This document shows, one piece after another, positions 1-9,212 of a stretch of 56,790 nucleotides of DNA (its first letter is position 1; each line of letters begins with the position of its first letter). This DNA comes from Myxosarcina sp. GI1 (GTDB taxonomy: Bacteria > Cyanobacteriota > Cyanobacteriia > Cyanobacteriales > Xenococcaceae): the NCBI RefSeq assembly GCF_000756305.1, contig NZ_JRFE01000025.1:1-56790 (forward strand). The letters run 5' to 3'. Both the position numbers and the translations under genes were made by a program. Below the pieces are notes generated by a model. That model did not search any database and had not been told where the DNA came from. It saw nothing but the letters and a program-made list of their open reading frames with translations.

Positions 1-371
1 CGTTTTTTTTTGCTGAGTATAACTATGAAGTTTATCTAATACTTATTGTATTTATACGAAGATTGAAGTACGGTTTTGGTTTGGAACAAAGGGTTACATG
101 TAAAAACGGTGTTTAAAAATAATGACAAGTTGCGATCGCGCTATTGCCGAGCTTTGGTATGAAAGCAATCGCCATTAAAATCTTGAATCTATGTTGGTTT
201 GGTTGAATATTTTGGCTTACAGTTAATATCAATCGTATTTCTTTACAACTAACATGACCTTTGGCGGAACTATTATTGCTTATATTGCTTAGTTTTCTTC
301 CCTACTATTCTGAAAAGATATCGAGCAAAAAAGCTAAAATTTAAGTAATTCTATTTTAAATCAATACAAAA
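1..371. other. AT-rich intergenic stretch, no gene seen
   Basis: No open reading frame with a recognisable product was found on either strand. The stretch contains one HIP1 octamer (GCGATCGC at 132-139), the palindrome that is over-represented in many cyanobacterial genomes. It presumably holds the promoter of the lipid kinase gene that begins at 372, but I see no convincing -35/-10 pair. Confidence 0.5.
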
Positions 372-1241
372 ATGAGCAAACGGGCATTATTATCAATTAA
401 TTCTCATGCCCGCAACGGTAAAAATAGTTTGAAAGAAGCTGTTGCCGCTTTGGAAAATTCAAATTTTGAATTAGTTGTCGAACCCGATCTCAAACCAGAT
501 GAATTAGCTAAATTAATCGTTCGACAACAACACCAGCTAGACATAGTAATTATTGGTGGTGGAGATGGTACTCTCAATGCCGTAGCTGCAAGTTTGGTAA
601 AGACTGAACTGCCTTTGGGAATAATCCCTTTGGGAACAGCTAACGATCTCGCTCGCACTTTAAAAATTCCCGAATCGATCGCCGAAGCTGTCAAAATAAT
701 TGCCGATGGCAAACTTCAATACATCGATTTGGGTTGCGTAAACGATAAATATTTTTTCAATGTGGCGAGTTTGGGTTTGAGTGTCAAAATTACTCAAAAC
801 CTTTCTAAAGGTGCCAAACGTCGTTGGGGTATCTTTGCTTATCTTTTTACTGCTTTTAAAGTAATTATTAAAGTTCGTCCTTTTAGAGCAGAAGTTCGCT
901 ACGACGATCGCTCTTTCAAGATTAAAACTCTTCAAATTGCCATTGGTAATGGACGCTATTATGGTGGAGGTATGTCTATTGCTGAAGATGCGGCAATCGA
1001 CGATGAACTTTTAAATTTATACAGTTTAGAGATTAAGCATTGGTGGCAAATCTTACCGATAATTTTTAAGTTACGTGGCGGGGAAAATCAAGGGCTTTCT
1101 GGGGTCAGAACGTATCGAGGCAAAAAAATAGAAGTATACACTCGTCACCCTCAAACAATTAATACTGATGGGGAATTGACTACTGCTACTCCAGCTACTT
1201 TTCGCGTGATTCCCAAGGCAATTGCGGTATTTGTTCCCTAA
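372..1241 (+). CDS. YegS/DgkB-type lipid kinase
   Basis: This 289-residue protein belongs to the diacylglycerol/lipid kinase catalytic family (YegS, BmrU, DgkB), which transfers the ATP gamma-phosphate to a lipid hydroxyl at the inner face of the membrane. The family signature GGGDGTLN is at residues 62-69, and the second nucleotide-loop motif PLGTANDLART is at about 86-96. The length is typical for the family. A C-terminal beta-sandwich region follows with a TDGE motif near residue 262. The gene stands alone and is convergent with the methyltransferase gene on the other strand. The lipid substrate cannot be read from the sequence. Confidence 0.88.
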   Translation: MSKRALLSINSHARNGKNSLKEAVAALENSNFELVVEPDLKPDELAKLIVRQQHQLDIVIIGGGDGTLNAVAASLVKTELPLGIIPLGTANDLARTLKIPESIAEAVKIIADGKLQYIDLGCVNDKYFFNVASLGLSVKITQNLSKGAKRRWGIFAYLFTAFKVIIKVRPFRAEVRYDDRSFKIKTLQIAIGNGRYYGGGMSIAEDAAIDDELLNLYSLEIKHWWQILPIIFKLRGGENQGLSGVRTYRGKKIEVYTRHPQTINTDGELTTATPATFRVIPKAIAVFVP

Positions 1242-1313
1242 AAAAGCGATCGCTAGTATAGAGCAATCGCGTCTTTGTATGGTAGACGAACAATAATTAA
1301 AGAATAACAAACT

Positions 1314-2153
1314 CTACATTTTTCTAGCTATATGCCATGCTATTAGATTAGAAAGCTGTAAAGATTCGCCGCACTTTTGCTGCAATAATTCTCTAATGCC
1401 AGCAAATAGCAATTCTCTATTCCGAGCTTCTAGCATGATATAAGGTGACAGAGTACTAAGCATAGTTATGTAATCGTCAAGACTATAGGTAACTTCACGA
1501 ATTAGCCAATCGGATTGTAGATCGTGATAATAACCAGAATCAATTACTGTTTCTGCAATTTGGTTGAGATTGTGCTGATGACTAGTAATCGAGCGATATT
1601 CTATTGCTGGTGCATGAGTTTGATAAATTTCTTGTAGAGACTGATAGATATCAAAATCGAGTTGTGGTGGTGTATTCCAGAGTAAGATTAAAGAACCATC
1701 ATCTTTTAAAGCCGCAGCGGTTTTTCGATATTTGATTTCTGGATCGAGCCAGTGAAAAGAACTAGCTGCCAGAACCGCATCAAAATTTTTACAGTTTAAT
1801 TCCCAAGCTTCAAAAGTAGTATTAATAATTTCTACTTGGGGATGTTGACGACAATTTTGTCTGGCTAGCTGACAAGCTTCATAACTAGGTTCTAGACAAA
1901 CCAGCGAACAGCCCAATCTAGCAAAAGGAACTGTGGCAATTCCAGGACCACAACCTAATTCTAAAACTGTCGAACTTGAAGATAGATTGGTTAGTTCGAT
2001 AATGCGATCGCAAACTGCTTGTGAATAGCGCGGTCTAGTGCGATCGTAAGCATCGGCAACTTTACTATACCAGCTTTCTCTTGCTTGACGGCTATAGTTA
2101 TCGGCAATCTCTCGATATATGTTAGACCAGGATTCTGATTTACCTTTGTTCAT
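1314..2153 (-). CDS. class I SAM-dependent methyltransferase
   Basis: This 279-residue protein carries the Rossmann-type S-adenosylmethionine motif I (VLELGCGPG, residues about 63-71), an acidic residue after strand 2 (CLEPS), and FDAVLAASSFHWL as motif II/III. This layout is typical of the methyltransferase 11/25 families that act on small molecules. The N-terminal part (AYDRTRPRY) resembles many unassigned bacterial methyltransferases. The gene is monocistronic and no neighbour points to a substrate. Confidence 0.85.
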   Translation of the reverse strand: MNKGKSESWSNIYREIADNYSRQARESWYSKVADAYDRTRPRYSQAVCDRIIELTNLSSSSTVLELGCGPGIATVPFARLGCSLVCLEPSYEACQLARQNCRQHPQVEIINTTFEAWELNCKNFDAVLAASSFHWLDPEIKYRKTAAALKDDGSLILLWNTPPQLDFDIYQSLQEIYQTHAPAIEYRSITSHQHNLNQIAETVIDSGYYHDLQSDWLIREVTYSLDDYITMLSTLSPYIMLEARNRELLFAGIRELLQQKCGESLQLSNLIAWHIARKM

Positions 2154-2264
2154 GGGCGATTGTCTAAAACCCGTTCGATCTTATCGCGATCGATTAACTC
2201 AATTCTAGATATCTAACAATTGGTAAAATTAAATATTTTTAAAAGTTTACTGGAATTGTTTCTT

Positions 2265-2270
2265 TATAAT
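2265..2270 (+). promoter_or_regulatory. candidate -10 element upstream of riboswitch
   Basis: A perfect TATAAT lies about 65 bases upstream of the aptamer's first helix. No good -35 hexamer is present at 16-18 bases; TTTACT at 2246-2251 is too close. A transcript starting near 2277 would contain the complete aptamer. This is an inference from position. Confidence 0.35.
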
Positions 2271-2334
2271 AAGTTAATATTTCGCTATGGCGTACTTGCT
2301 AACGAGCGAAGATTTTTATCTGAAATCGCTAGTC

Positions 2335-2490
2335 AGCTTAATCTAGCTAGCTTTAATCAATTTAACTTTGGCTAGAGCGGAGGAACCAATATTCGGGGCG
2401 TATTTCTTGCTTTTAGGTAATAAGACAAGAGAGGGATAGCTCTCAATCCTAGCCCTTCAGCTAACTTCGTAAGCTTTGAGAGAAGACTGA
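2335..2490 (+). promoter_or_regulatory. c-di-AMP riboswitch (ydaO/yuaA family)
   Basis: Conserved blocks of the ydaO/yuaA aptamer occur in the right order on the plus strand. Helix P1 forms between AGCTTA (2335-2340) and TAAGCT (2470-2475). GGAGGAACC is at 2379-2387, then a TTCGGGGCGTA block at 2392-2402. A variable hairpin follows (TCTTG 2406-2410 with CAAGA 2426-2430). AGGGAT (2432-2437) pairs with ATCCT (2446-2450). The near-invariant CAGCTAAC lies in 2458-2465 after CCC. An AGAAGA tail follows. These match the consensus as I remember it from crystallised family members. The family senses cyclic di-AMP and commonly precedes potassium or ion transporters and cell-wall enzymes. Here the next gene is a cation/proton antiporter 470 bases downstream. 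Confidence 0.85.
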
Positions 2491-2539
2491 AGAGTAAACA
2501 CTTGCTTGCAATGTCTGGCTCGACAGAATTCTCTACGTT

Positions 2540-2574
2540 AACAATAGCGATCTGTTGCGATCGCGCTGTTTTTT
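2540..2574 (+). terminator. possible proximal terminator of riboswitch leader
   Basis: GCGATC at 2547-2552 and GATCGC at 2559-2564 form a 6-bp stem, and a run of six T follows at 2569-2574. An alternative fold pairs AACA with TGTT directly against the T-run. The stem overlaps a HIP1 octamer, so its palindromic nature may be accidental. If real it would be the expression platform of the c-di-AMP switch. Confidence 0.3.
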
Positions 2575-2781
2575 GAGTGGAGACATAGCAAATGAAATAT
2601 TTATTTAAGGAGATTGCCTGCCAAATAACGGCGAATCGAGCTTTTAGTAATAGTAAGTATTTACCAATGAACAATTTTTCATGTACTAACCTTAAACTCA
2701 GCAGTCAAAATTCATTATTCATTGCTCATCGATAATTCCTCATTAAAAAATAATGAGTAATAAATGTCTTAATACAAGTTC

Positions 2782-2838
2782 GTAACGCTGTATAAATCAA
2801 CTCGATTGATTATTTAGATTAGCGTTACAGATTTTTAA
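2782..2838 (+). terminator. candidate distal leader hairpin/terminator
   Basis: GTAACGCT at 2782-2789 and AGCGTTAC at 2821-2828 are perfect 8-base inverted repeats. They enclose a second small stem, AATCAA with TTGATT. The outer stem is followed within three bases by TTTTT. The element lies between the c-di-AMP aptamer and the antiporter start codon and could be a regulated terminator. Confidence 0.35.
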
Positions 2839-2962
2839 AAATTTGGGTTGGAAATAGCGGTGTCGCGTATCGAGTAAATGACACTAGATTTCTAAATATT
2901 CATTGCCAACGAGTAACGCTTTTAAAAATCGTGCTTAATATTTAAATCCTTTAGAAAAAACT

Positions 2963-5002
2963 ATGGAATCATTTTCTGAGGCTATACGCGAACCAATTGT
3001 TACCTTTGCCTTGCTTCTAGCAATAATTTTACTAATACCTCCTGTTTTTGAAAAATTACGTCTGCCTGGATTGGTAGGATTGTTAGTGGCAGGGGTTGTA
3101 TTTGGCTCTAGCGGTTTGGGTTTTCTCAATAGTAAATCTGAAAGTATGGTACTGCTCTCAGACATCGGTAAGATTTACCTGATGTTTGTAGCGGGGTTAG
3201 AAATCGATTTAGAACAGTTTCGCCAAACTAGAAATCGCTCCCTTGGTTTTGGAATGGCAACTTTTGCCATACCTTTAATTGCAGGAACTCTAGTCGGACG
3301 CTGCTTTGGTTTTGAATGGAATACTTCGGTATTAATTGGTTCTTTGTTGGCTTCTCATACCTTGCTAGCTTTCCCAATCGTACAGCGCCTGGGAGTGGTT
3401 AAAGATGAAGCAGTCACCGTTACTATTGGAGCGACAATTTTTACGGATATTGGTGCTTTGTTAGTGTTAGCGGTGTGTGTAGGAGTGAATGAAGGCGACT
3501 TTACCGCTTTAGATTTTGCCAGGCTATTCTTATCCCTGATTATTTATGCAGCAATAGTTTTGTTTGGTTTGGACAGTTTGGGCAAAATGTTTTTTAGCCG
3601 TACAAAACAGGGTGGAAATCAATTTCTCTTTGTCCTATTAGCTCTATTTGTCTCTTCAGTAGCTGCCGAACTAATTGGAATCGAACCAATTGTCGGTGCT
3701 TTTTTAGCAGGGTTAGCAGTTAATGATGTGATTGGCGATGGTCCAGTTAAGGAGAAAACTGAGTTTTTTGGCTCGGTGCTGTTTATTCCCATTTTCTTCG
3801 TTCAAATGGGATTATTACTCGATCTCCAAGCTTTTCAAGATATCTTTCGCTCTATAGGCATTCCTCTGTCGATTTTAGCTGCCTTAATCATTAGTAAGTT
3901 TTTGGCAGCATTTTTTGCAAAAACAATCTATCGCTATAGTTGGCAGCAGGCTATAACTATGTGGTCGCTATCATTGCCCCAGGTAGCGGCTACTTTAGCT
4001 GCGGCTTTAGTTGCATTTCAAGCACAGATTATTAACGAGCGAGTTTTTAATAGCGTTATCTTGCTGATGTTGGTAACGGCAGTAGCAGGACCGCTAATTA
4101 CCACTCGCGCTGCCGAAAAGTTAACTTTTACTTCCGCTTCGGACAGCGATAGCAAATCAAAAGCCACCAATTGGTCAAATGAAATAGAACCAGTTCGTGT
4201 AGTCGTTCCCGTTTATAATCCTGAGACAGAGCGTTACTTATTGGAACTGGCATCTTTGCTGGCTAAAGAAGAAGGAGGAAAAATTTTTCCGCTGGCGATC
4301 GCGAAAGCTCAGGCTCGTCTCGACTCACCACAATTAGACAAAGCAGTAGAACGCAGTCAAACCCTGCTGACGCAGGCTAGTGAAATTGGCAAAGAACTAA
4401 GTATTGCTGTCAAACCAGAACTGCGAATTGGCTATGATGTAGCGCAGAGTATCAGTCATACCAGTCGCGAAGTCAACGCCAATTTAATTCTTTTGGGTTT
4501 TAGTACTGGAAATATGTTTCAATCTCGTTTGTTCGGTTCGATTACAGACAGCGTATTGTGGTCGGCTCACTGTTCTGTTGCTATAGCGCGCCTTTTAGAT
4601 TCACCTTTAAAAATTCAACGTATTTTAGTTCCCATAGAAAATATGTCACCAGAGGGCCTGCGTCCTTTACGTTTTGCTCAAAATATAGCGGCAACTCCAG
4701 GAAAAGAAATCACTTTACTTCATGTTTGCTCGTCGGGAACTTCTAAAGAACGGAAAGCGATGCTGCACGAACGTTTACAAAAATTAGCCACTCGTTTTTC
4801 TCCCGAAACAACTGTCGATGTAAAAGTGACGGCTCAAAGTTACTATGTTATGGCAATTTTAAACGCTAGTAAAAACCAAGAACTAGTTATCTTGCGATCG
4901 CAACGTCGGCGTATTGGTGCCGATGGTTTGGCGTTGAGTGCTACTACCAAACCCCTTTTACAGGGTTTGAACTGTTCGGTAATTCTGTTGGGAGAACCTT
5001 AA
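2963..5002 (+). CDS. CPA2-family cation/proton antiporter with C-terminal UspA-like domains
   Basis: This 679-residue protein has an N-terminal Na+/H+ exchanger domain of the CPA2 (Kef/NapA) type over about residues 10-390, with some 12 hydrophobic segments. Examples are LLAIILLIPPVF near residue 20, and the TDIGALLVLAV and ELIGIEPIVGAFLAG segments that carry the ion-site acidic residues. From about residue 410 to the end there are two universal-stress-protein-like domains (VRVVVPVYNPETERYLLELA and IQRILVPIENMSPEGL begin them). It should exchange Na+ or K+ for protons in the cytoplasmic or thylakoid membrane. The start ATG at 2963 has no strong Shine-Dalgarno. Its leader carries a c-di-AMP riboswitch, which fits control of cation homeostasis. 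The transported ion cannot be assigned from sequence. Confidence 0.88.
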   Translation: MESFSEAIREPIVTFALLLAIILLIPPVFEKLRLPGLVGLLVAGVVFGSSGLGFLNSKSESMVLLSDIGKIYLMFVAGLEIDLEQFRQTRNRSLGFGMATFAIPLIAGTLVGRCFGFEWNTSVLIGSLLASHTLLAFPIVQRLGVVKDEAVTVTIGATIFTDIGALLVLAVCVGVNEGDFTALDFARLFLSLIIYAAIVLFGLDSLGKMFFSRTKQGGNQFLFVLLALFVSSVAAELIGIEPIVGAFLAGLAVNDVIGDGPVKEKTEFFGSVLFIPIFFVQMGLLLDLQAFQDIFRSIGIPLSILAALIISKFLAAFFAKTIYRYSWQQAITMWSLSLPQVAATLAAALVAFQAQIINERVFNSVILLMLVTAVAGPLITTRAAEKLTFTSASDSDSKSKATNWSNEIEPVRVVVPVYNPETERYLLELASLLAKEEGGKIFPLAIAKAQARLDSPQLDKAVERSQTLLTQASEIGKELSIAVKPELRIGYDVAQSISHTSREVNANLILLGFSTGNMFQSRLFGSITDSVLWSAHCSVAIARLLDSPLKIQRILVPIENMSPEGLRPLRFAQNIAATPGKEITLLHVCSSGTSKERKAMLHERLQKLATRFSPETTVDVKVTAQSYYVMAILNASKNQELVILRSQRRRIGADGLALSATTKPLLQGLNCSVILLGEP

Positions 5003-5118
5003 AATCGCAGTAAATTAATTGGTCAAAACAGAAAAGTTAATGGCTCGTAAGTAAAAAGCAATAAATATGTATGTTTTTTACAAAAAACACAGCTTAAAGC
5101 TATTAAATTTTATTAAAT

Positions 5119-6891
5119 TTACTTTTTAAAATACGCTTCCATAACCTGACGTACTAAAGGGGCGGCAACAGAGCCGCCACCACCACCAGAGTGTTCGGCA
5201 AAAGCCACGACTACTATTTCTGGTTTGTCGTAAGGTGCAAAACCACCAAACCAAGCATGAGCTTCTCCTGGAGGAGCTTCAGCAGTACCGCTTTTTCCTG
5301 CTGCAGGCGGTAATTCTGGGACGTTTAGCCTACCTCCCGTTCCGCTAGCTACTACCGTTCTCAAACCCGTTCTTAAAGTGGATAAAGTTTCAGGCTTCAG
5401 ATTGAGACTTACTTTCTGTTGCTGGTAAGTTTGGTTGTCCGCTTGTAATAGATGTGGCTGTACTCGATAACCATTATTGGCGATTGCAGCAAACATTACC
5501 GCTACTTGTAAAGGTGTTGCTGAGGTAAACCCCTGACCGATAGACATATTTACCGTATCGCCGACAGTCCAGCCCCAGTCGTTAAAGTTACGACGCTTCC
5601 AGGCATCATCGGCAATTAAGCCAGCAGTTTCACCTTTTAGTTCGATACCTGTTTTTTTGCCAAAACCATAGAGTCGCGCCCATTTAATTAAAGTTTCGCC
5701 ACCGACTCCCCGCCCAATTTGTCCGTGAAAAGTGTTACTACTCCAAGCTAGAGCGGTCACGTAACCAATCGAACCAAAGCCTGCTTTATTCCACTCGCCA
5801 AAATTTGTTCCTCCTACCGATAAATAAGGTCCCGTATGCAGAATAGTATTTGGGGGATATTTACCAGACTCCATACCTGCTGTAGCAGTAACGATTTTAA
5901 AAGTAGAGGCGGGAGGGAAACCTCGTAAAGCTAAATTTAAAAAAGGGTTGCCTTCAGCCTGTAATTCCTGCCAAATTTCGGGAGTAATGCGACTCGAAAA
6001 AATATTAGGATCGAAACTAGGATAGCTAGCCATTGCCAATACTGCCCCGTTATTAGGATCGATAGCGACAATTGCTCCTCTTTTAGTTCCCAAGGCTGCT
6101 TCGGCAGCTTTTTGGACTTTAGCATCGAGTGTCAGTGTAATATCTTTTCCCGATTTAGCAGGTTTTTCTCCTAAAAAACTTAAAACACGCCCCGCACCAT
6201 CAACTTCTAGTTTTAAACCACCCCATTCCCCTCTAAGTAAATCTTCATAGGAAGCTTCTACTCCCATTTTGCCCATTACATCTCCCAGACGATAGCCTTT
6301 TGATTTTTTCACGGCTAGTTCTTCTCGATCTAGTTCTCCTGTGTAGCCAAGAACGTGAGCGGCAAGATTTTTTTGCGGATAGTAGCGTACTTTGTCGATA
6401 TCGACTTCTACCCATTGTAACTGGGAGCGATATTCTTCAATCGCCGTTACTTGTGCTGGGGTAAGATGGCGAGCGATGGGAATTAAGCTGGGATAGTTGT
6501 AACCCGCACTCTCTACTCGTTGCTGTAGTTCTGCGGCAGGAATTGCCAGAATCTGAGCGAGTAATTCTTTTATTTCTTGCCAATTTTCCTGTTTTTGCGC
6601 TTTGGGCCATAAATAAGCTGAATGTGATAGACGAGTCGTAGCTAAAACTCTGCCCTTGCGGTCTAAAATGCTTCCCCTAACGGGGGGTTTGGGAACGATC
6701 CGAACTCGATTATCTTCAGCTTTGGCTAGATTGGCTTCTCCCTGCTGGAGTTGTAAAAAACTCAAACGCCAACCAATTCCTCCAAATATCAGCAGGCTAA
6801 TTGCCAAAATAATTGGAATCGACTGATATTGTTTACCTACTGTAAGATTGCTTTCTCGCTCTTTTTTAGAGTAAGAACTTATAAAAGCCAT
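5119..6891 (-). CDS. mrdA: penicillin-binding protein 2 (peptidoglycan D,D-transpeptidase)
   Basis: This 590-residue class B penicillin-binding protein cross-links peptidoglycan during side-wall growth with RodA. One membrane anchor lies at about residues 26-45. The dimerisation domain starts at about 67 (PVRGSILDRKGRVLA). The transpeptidase domain has all three active-site motifs: SxxK as S329-T-F-K332, SxN as S384-S-N386, and KSGT at 533-536. Family length is about 590-640 residues, so the gene is complete. No rodA or mreBCD gene is adjacent. FtsI is less likely because of the PBP2-type pedestal (GEWGG, DGAGR) and the lack of a division cluster. Confidence 0.9.
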   Translation of the reverse strand: MAFISSYSKKERESNLTVGKQYQSIPIILAISLLIFGGIGWRLSFLQLQQGEANLAKAEDNRVRIVPKPPVRGSILDRKGRVLATTRLSHSAYLWPKAQKQENWQEIKELLAQILAIPAAELQQRVESAGYNYPSLIPIARHLTPAQVTAIEEYRSQLQWVEVDIDKVRYYPQKNLAAHVLGYTGELDREELAVKKSKGYRLGDVMGKMGVEASYEDLLRGEWGGLKLEVDGAGRVLSFLGEKPAKSGKDITLTLDAKVQKAAEAALGTKRGAIVAIDPNNGAVLAMASYPSFDPNIFSSRITPEIWQELQAEGNPFLNLALRGFPPASTFKIVTATAGMESGKYPPNTILHTGPYLSVGGTNFGEWNKAGFGSIGYVTALAWSSNTFHGQIGRGVGGETLIKWARLYGFGKKTGIELKGETAGLIADDAWKRRNFNDWGWTVGDTVNMSIGQGFTSATPLQVAVMFAAIANNGYRVQPHLLQADNQTYQQQKVSLNLKPETLSTLRTGLRTVVASGTGGRLNVPELPPAAGKSGTAEAPPGEAHAWFGGFAPYDKPEIVVVAFAEHSGGGGGSVAAPLVRQVMEAYFKK

Positions 6892-6990
6892 AAAAATAAT
6901 AAATAAAACTAAAAATTATTAATATATTTTTAATTTTACTCAATATAATTTTCGATCGTTTTTGAGTAACATAAATTATTGCTGCACGTA

Positions 6991-7995
6991 TTATTTTTTG
7001 GTTGTTTGCAAACTCTCGCCGTTTAATTTCTCGCTAAAAAAGTCTAATAACTCGGCTAAACTACTGTCCGTACTCGTTGGCGTTAGCCGCTCTATTTCTC
7101 TAACATTTTCTAAAGTTAGATTTTTAAAAACCCGATCTTGTAAAATTTGTTTGGCGCGATCGCTAAATCCGATAATTTCTTGAGGAAAACGAGTGTATCT
7201 TTCTCTAGCCAGATCGACCATAAAGCGAGTCATGTTTAATAGTCTGATTGTGGTTATGCGCTTAGAATTGGTAGTAAGATAAGTTCCATCGCGATATAAA
7301 ACTAACTCAACCAAATCGGGATTATCCTCTAACAAAATTAGCACTCCTTCTCGAAGGTAAGATTCAATTCCATCTATGCCCAAAGTGCCTAAATCTGCCA
7401 AAGCAATAATTTGGGCGACAATAGAGTTTTGTTCTGAATTATAAAGATACGGTTGATAAATCGAGTGTTTTGAAAAGCTATAGTTAGTTTTACCAGCTAG
7501 AGGATCGCGATCGCAGATGGTAGCAGCGATTGATTCTTCAATAGTTGAGAGGTCGGCACTGGTAAATCCTACCGAATAATTAACCTTTTGATTTAAATCT
7601 CGAATGTATCTAATCAGCTTGGCAGTGGTTGCCCGTTCGCTAACCCCTACAGGACGTTTTCTGGGTGAGTGAAGTTTGGTAGATTCGACAAAGTTTTGTA
7701 CCATATCATGAGCGATGGCACAAAGATCTAGTAAATGCTTGCTTCTGCCGAAGTCGAAAAGATGTGTCTCTTGTTTGAGAACGGGTTCTAATGCCTGAAA
7801 AATAAAGTTAGCCCTACGTTTCACCGCTAAGGCATGAGCTACAGTATGATAGTAAAGCTGTTTTTTTGCCGTTTCTCGTTCGATTTCTGTTAAAACATAC
7901 TTTTCTACCAGTCTTACTGTTTCCGCAAACGTACTTGGCATTTTTGAGTTGGCGTTTTCAACCATCAAAAACAGTGCAGCTTGAACGTCAACCAA
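6991..7995 (-). CDS. HD-domain phosphohydrolase-like protein
   Basis: This protein of up to 334 residues contains a metal-binding HD superfamily pattern. A YHTVAHA block near residue 49 supplies the first histidine, LCAIAHDM near residue 112 supplies the HD pair, and a later aspartate lies in ADLGTLG near 198. The YH-x3-H spacing recalls cyclic-nucleotide phosphodiesterases, but the similarity is too weak to name a substrate. The first 11 residues may not be translated, since a second ATG follows at codon 12 (MVENANSK). It is followed on the same strand by nothing obviously linked to its function. Confidence 0.65.
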   Translation of the reverse strand: MVDVQAALFLMVENANSKMPSTFAETVRLVEKYVLTEIERETAKKQLYYHTVAHALAVKRRANFIFQALEPVLKQETHLFDFGRSKHLLDLCAIAHDMVQNFVESTKLHSPRKRPVGVSERATTAKLIRYIRDLNQKVNYSVGFTSADLSTIEESIAATICDRDPLAGKTNYSFSKHSIYQPYLYNSEQNSIVAQIIALADLGTLGIDGIESYLREGVLILLEDNPDLVELVLYRDGTYLTTNSKRITTIRLLNMTRFMVDLARERYTRFPQEIIGFSDRAKQILQDRVFKNLTLENVREIERLTPTSTDSSLAELLDFFSEKLNGESLQTTKK

Positions 7996-8047
7996 AAGTT
8001 ACAGATATTATAAAGTTGCCAGGGTGCGAAAAAATGCACCCTACATT

Positions 8048-9001
8048 TTAACTCTGCCACATTTGTTTGAGAACTAGTTCGGGTTCGATATCAGCTATTT
8101 TACCGCTAGGTGAGGCTATGCTAACACAGCTTTCACTAGAGTCAGGCAAATATTTAAGAGCAGCTTTATCTTTTAATAAGGCAACAGTATACGTATCTGT
8201 AGCTATAGCCAACTGCATGGGTGTACTATTAGTACACAAAATTAAATTAGCCCCAGCAATAATAGCTGCTAACTTACCTATGTCTGGTGGCGCGATCGCA
8301 ATTAATTTATTGCTAGCAGACATCATTGCTGTATTCCATTCGCGATTTTCTGAAGTTTGCAGCAACACTGTAGTTAGTCCAGTCTGTTTTTGTTGGATGT
8401 TCTCGATAATTTGCTGCCATTTATCTACGGGATAAGTATCCTGAGCTTCTGAAATGGCAACATCTTCACCATAGAGCAAAATATAACCGCTATCTTTGAG
8501 ATTCAAACGCTGCTGCTCTTGCTCTGCCCAATCTATATCTTCTTTGGCTACATTAATAGTTACAGGTGGGCAGGGCGCATTAATTTGCAATCCTTGCAGC
8601 AAATTATGATATTTTTGTGGCACATATAGATCGGATTGAGCAACCACAGGATGAGAAAGATAAAAATCGGAATTGCCTTGATAGCCAATCCTTCTGGGAA
8701 TTCCATTGAGCCACACGACCGATTCTACAAACCATCCAGTACCCAAACTCAGGGAAACATCGTATTCGCGATCGCGGATAATTCCCAAGAGGTTGAGATA
8801 ATCGGCAAGACTGCTGCGGTCTCGATAGTCGAACACTAAAACATTGTCTACATTTTTGCAGACTTGATAGGCGGCTTTAGCGCGAGGTTCGACTAAAACA
8901 TCAATTACGGCTTGAGGATACTGCTGTCTCAAAGTTTCCAAGGTTGGAAAAAATAAAAGTTGATTGCCGATATCACCGGGAACGAGGGCTATTATACGCA
9001 T
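8048..9001 (-). CDS. glycosyltransferase family 9-like protein
   Basis: This 317-residue protein matches the ADP-heptose:LPS heptosyltransferase fold (GT9). The N-terminal block LVPGDIGNQLLFFPTLETLR with VDVLV-like strand, the central TGWFVESVVWLNGIPRRIGY block, and the C-terminal ILCTNSTPMQLAIA acceptor/donor loop are the family landmarks. In most members that last motif reads NDSGP-HLA; here it is TNSTPMQLA, so catalysis may differ. It probably acts on a cell-surface glycan. No other glycan genes flank it apart from the more distant tyrosine kinase. Confidence 0.72.
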   Translation of the reverse strand: MRIIALVPGDIGNQLLFFPTLETLRQQYPQAVIDVLVEPRAKAAYQVCKNVDNVLVFDYRDRSSLADYLNLLGIIRDREYDVSLSLGTGWFVESVVWLNGIPRRIGYQGNSDFYLSHPVVAQSDLYVPQKYHNLLQGLQINAPCPPVTINVAKEDIDWAEQEQQRLNLKDSGYILLYGEDVAISEAQDTYPVDKWQQIIENIQQKQTGLTTVLLQTSENREWNTAMMSASNKLIAIAPPDIGKLAAIIAGANLILCTNSTPMQLAIATDTYTVALLKDKAALKYLPDSSESCVSIASPSGKIADIEPELVLKQMWQS

Positions 9002-9212
9002 TTTTTAACCAGAACGCCTAAACCTTACATTTTTACGCACCTTACTCCGCTTACAAAAACGCAGTATAAGTTCGCTTGGTGAACATTACCTCACCTTAAA
9101 AAAGGCAAGGCTTGCATTCACTTCGTCAATTTTAAAGGAAGATAGAACCAAACTAACTTATTTTTAAGGTAAATATCGTAAATATACGTACCATAGTTGG
9201 TGATTTTAGTCG

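Larger units (their letters stand above)
2154..2962. other. long leader region of the antiporter gene
   Basis: This 809-base stretch has no convincing protein gene. On the plus strand it contains, in order, a TATAAT-like -10 element (2265-2270), a c-di-AMP-type aptamer (about 2335-2490), a possible terminator (2540-2574) and a larger hairpin with a following T-run (2782-2838). Together these look like the 5' untranslated leader of the antiporter gene at 2963. Confidence 0.6.

Noticed and set aside
2271-2373. A reading frame giving LSEIASQLNLASFNQFNF, like the end of an AraC-type helix-turn-helix
   Set aside because: The stretch runs into the c-di-AMP aptamer, which explains the DNA better; there is no upstream frame of useful length.
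2372-2674. A 100-codon frame on the minus strand
   Set aside because: It runs antisense through the riboswitch, has no family resemblance and no ribosome-binding site.
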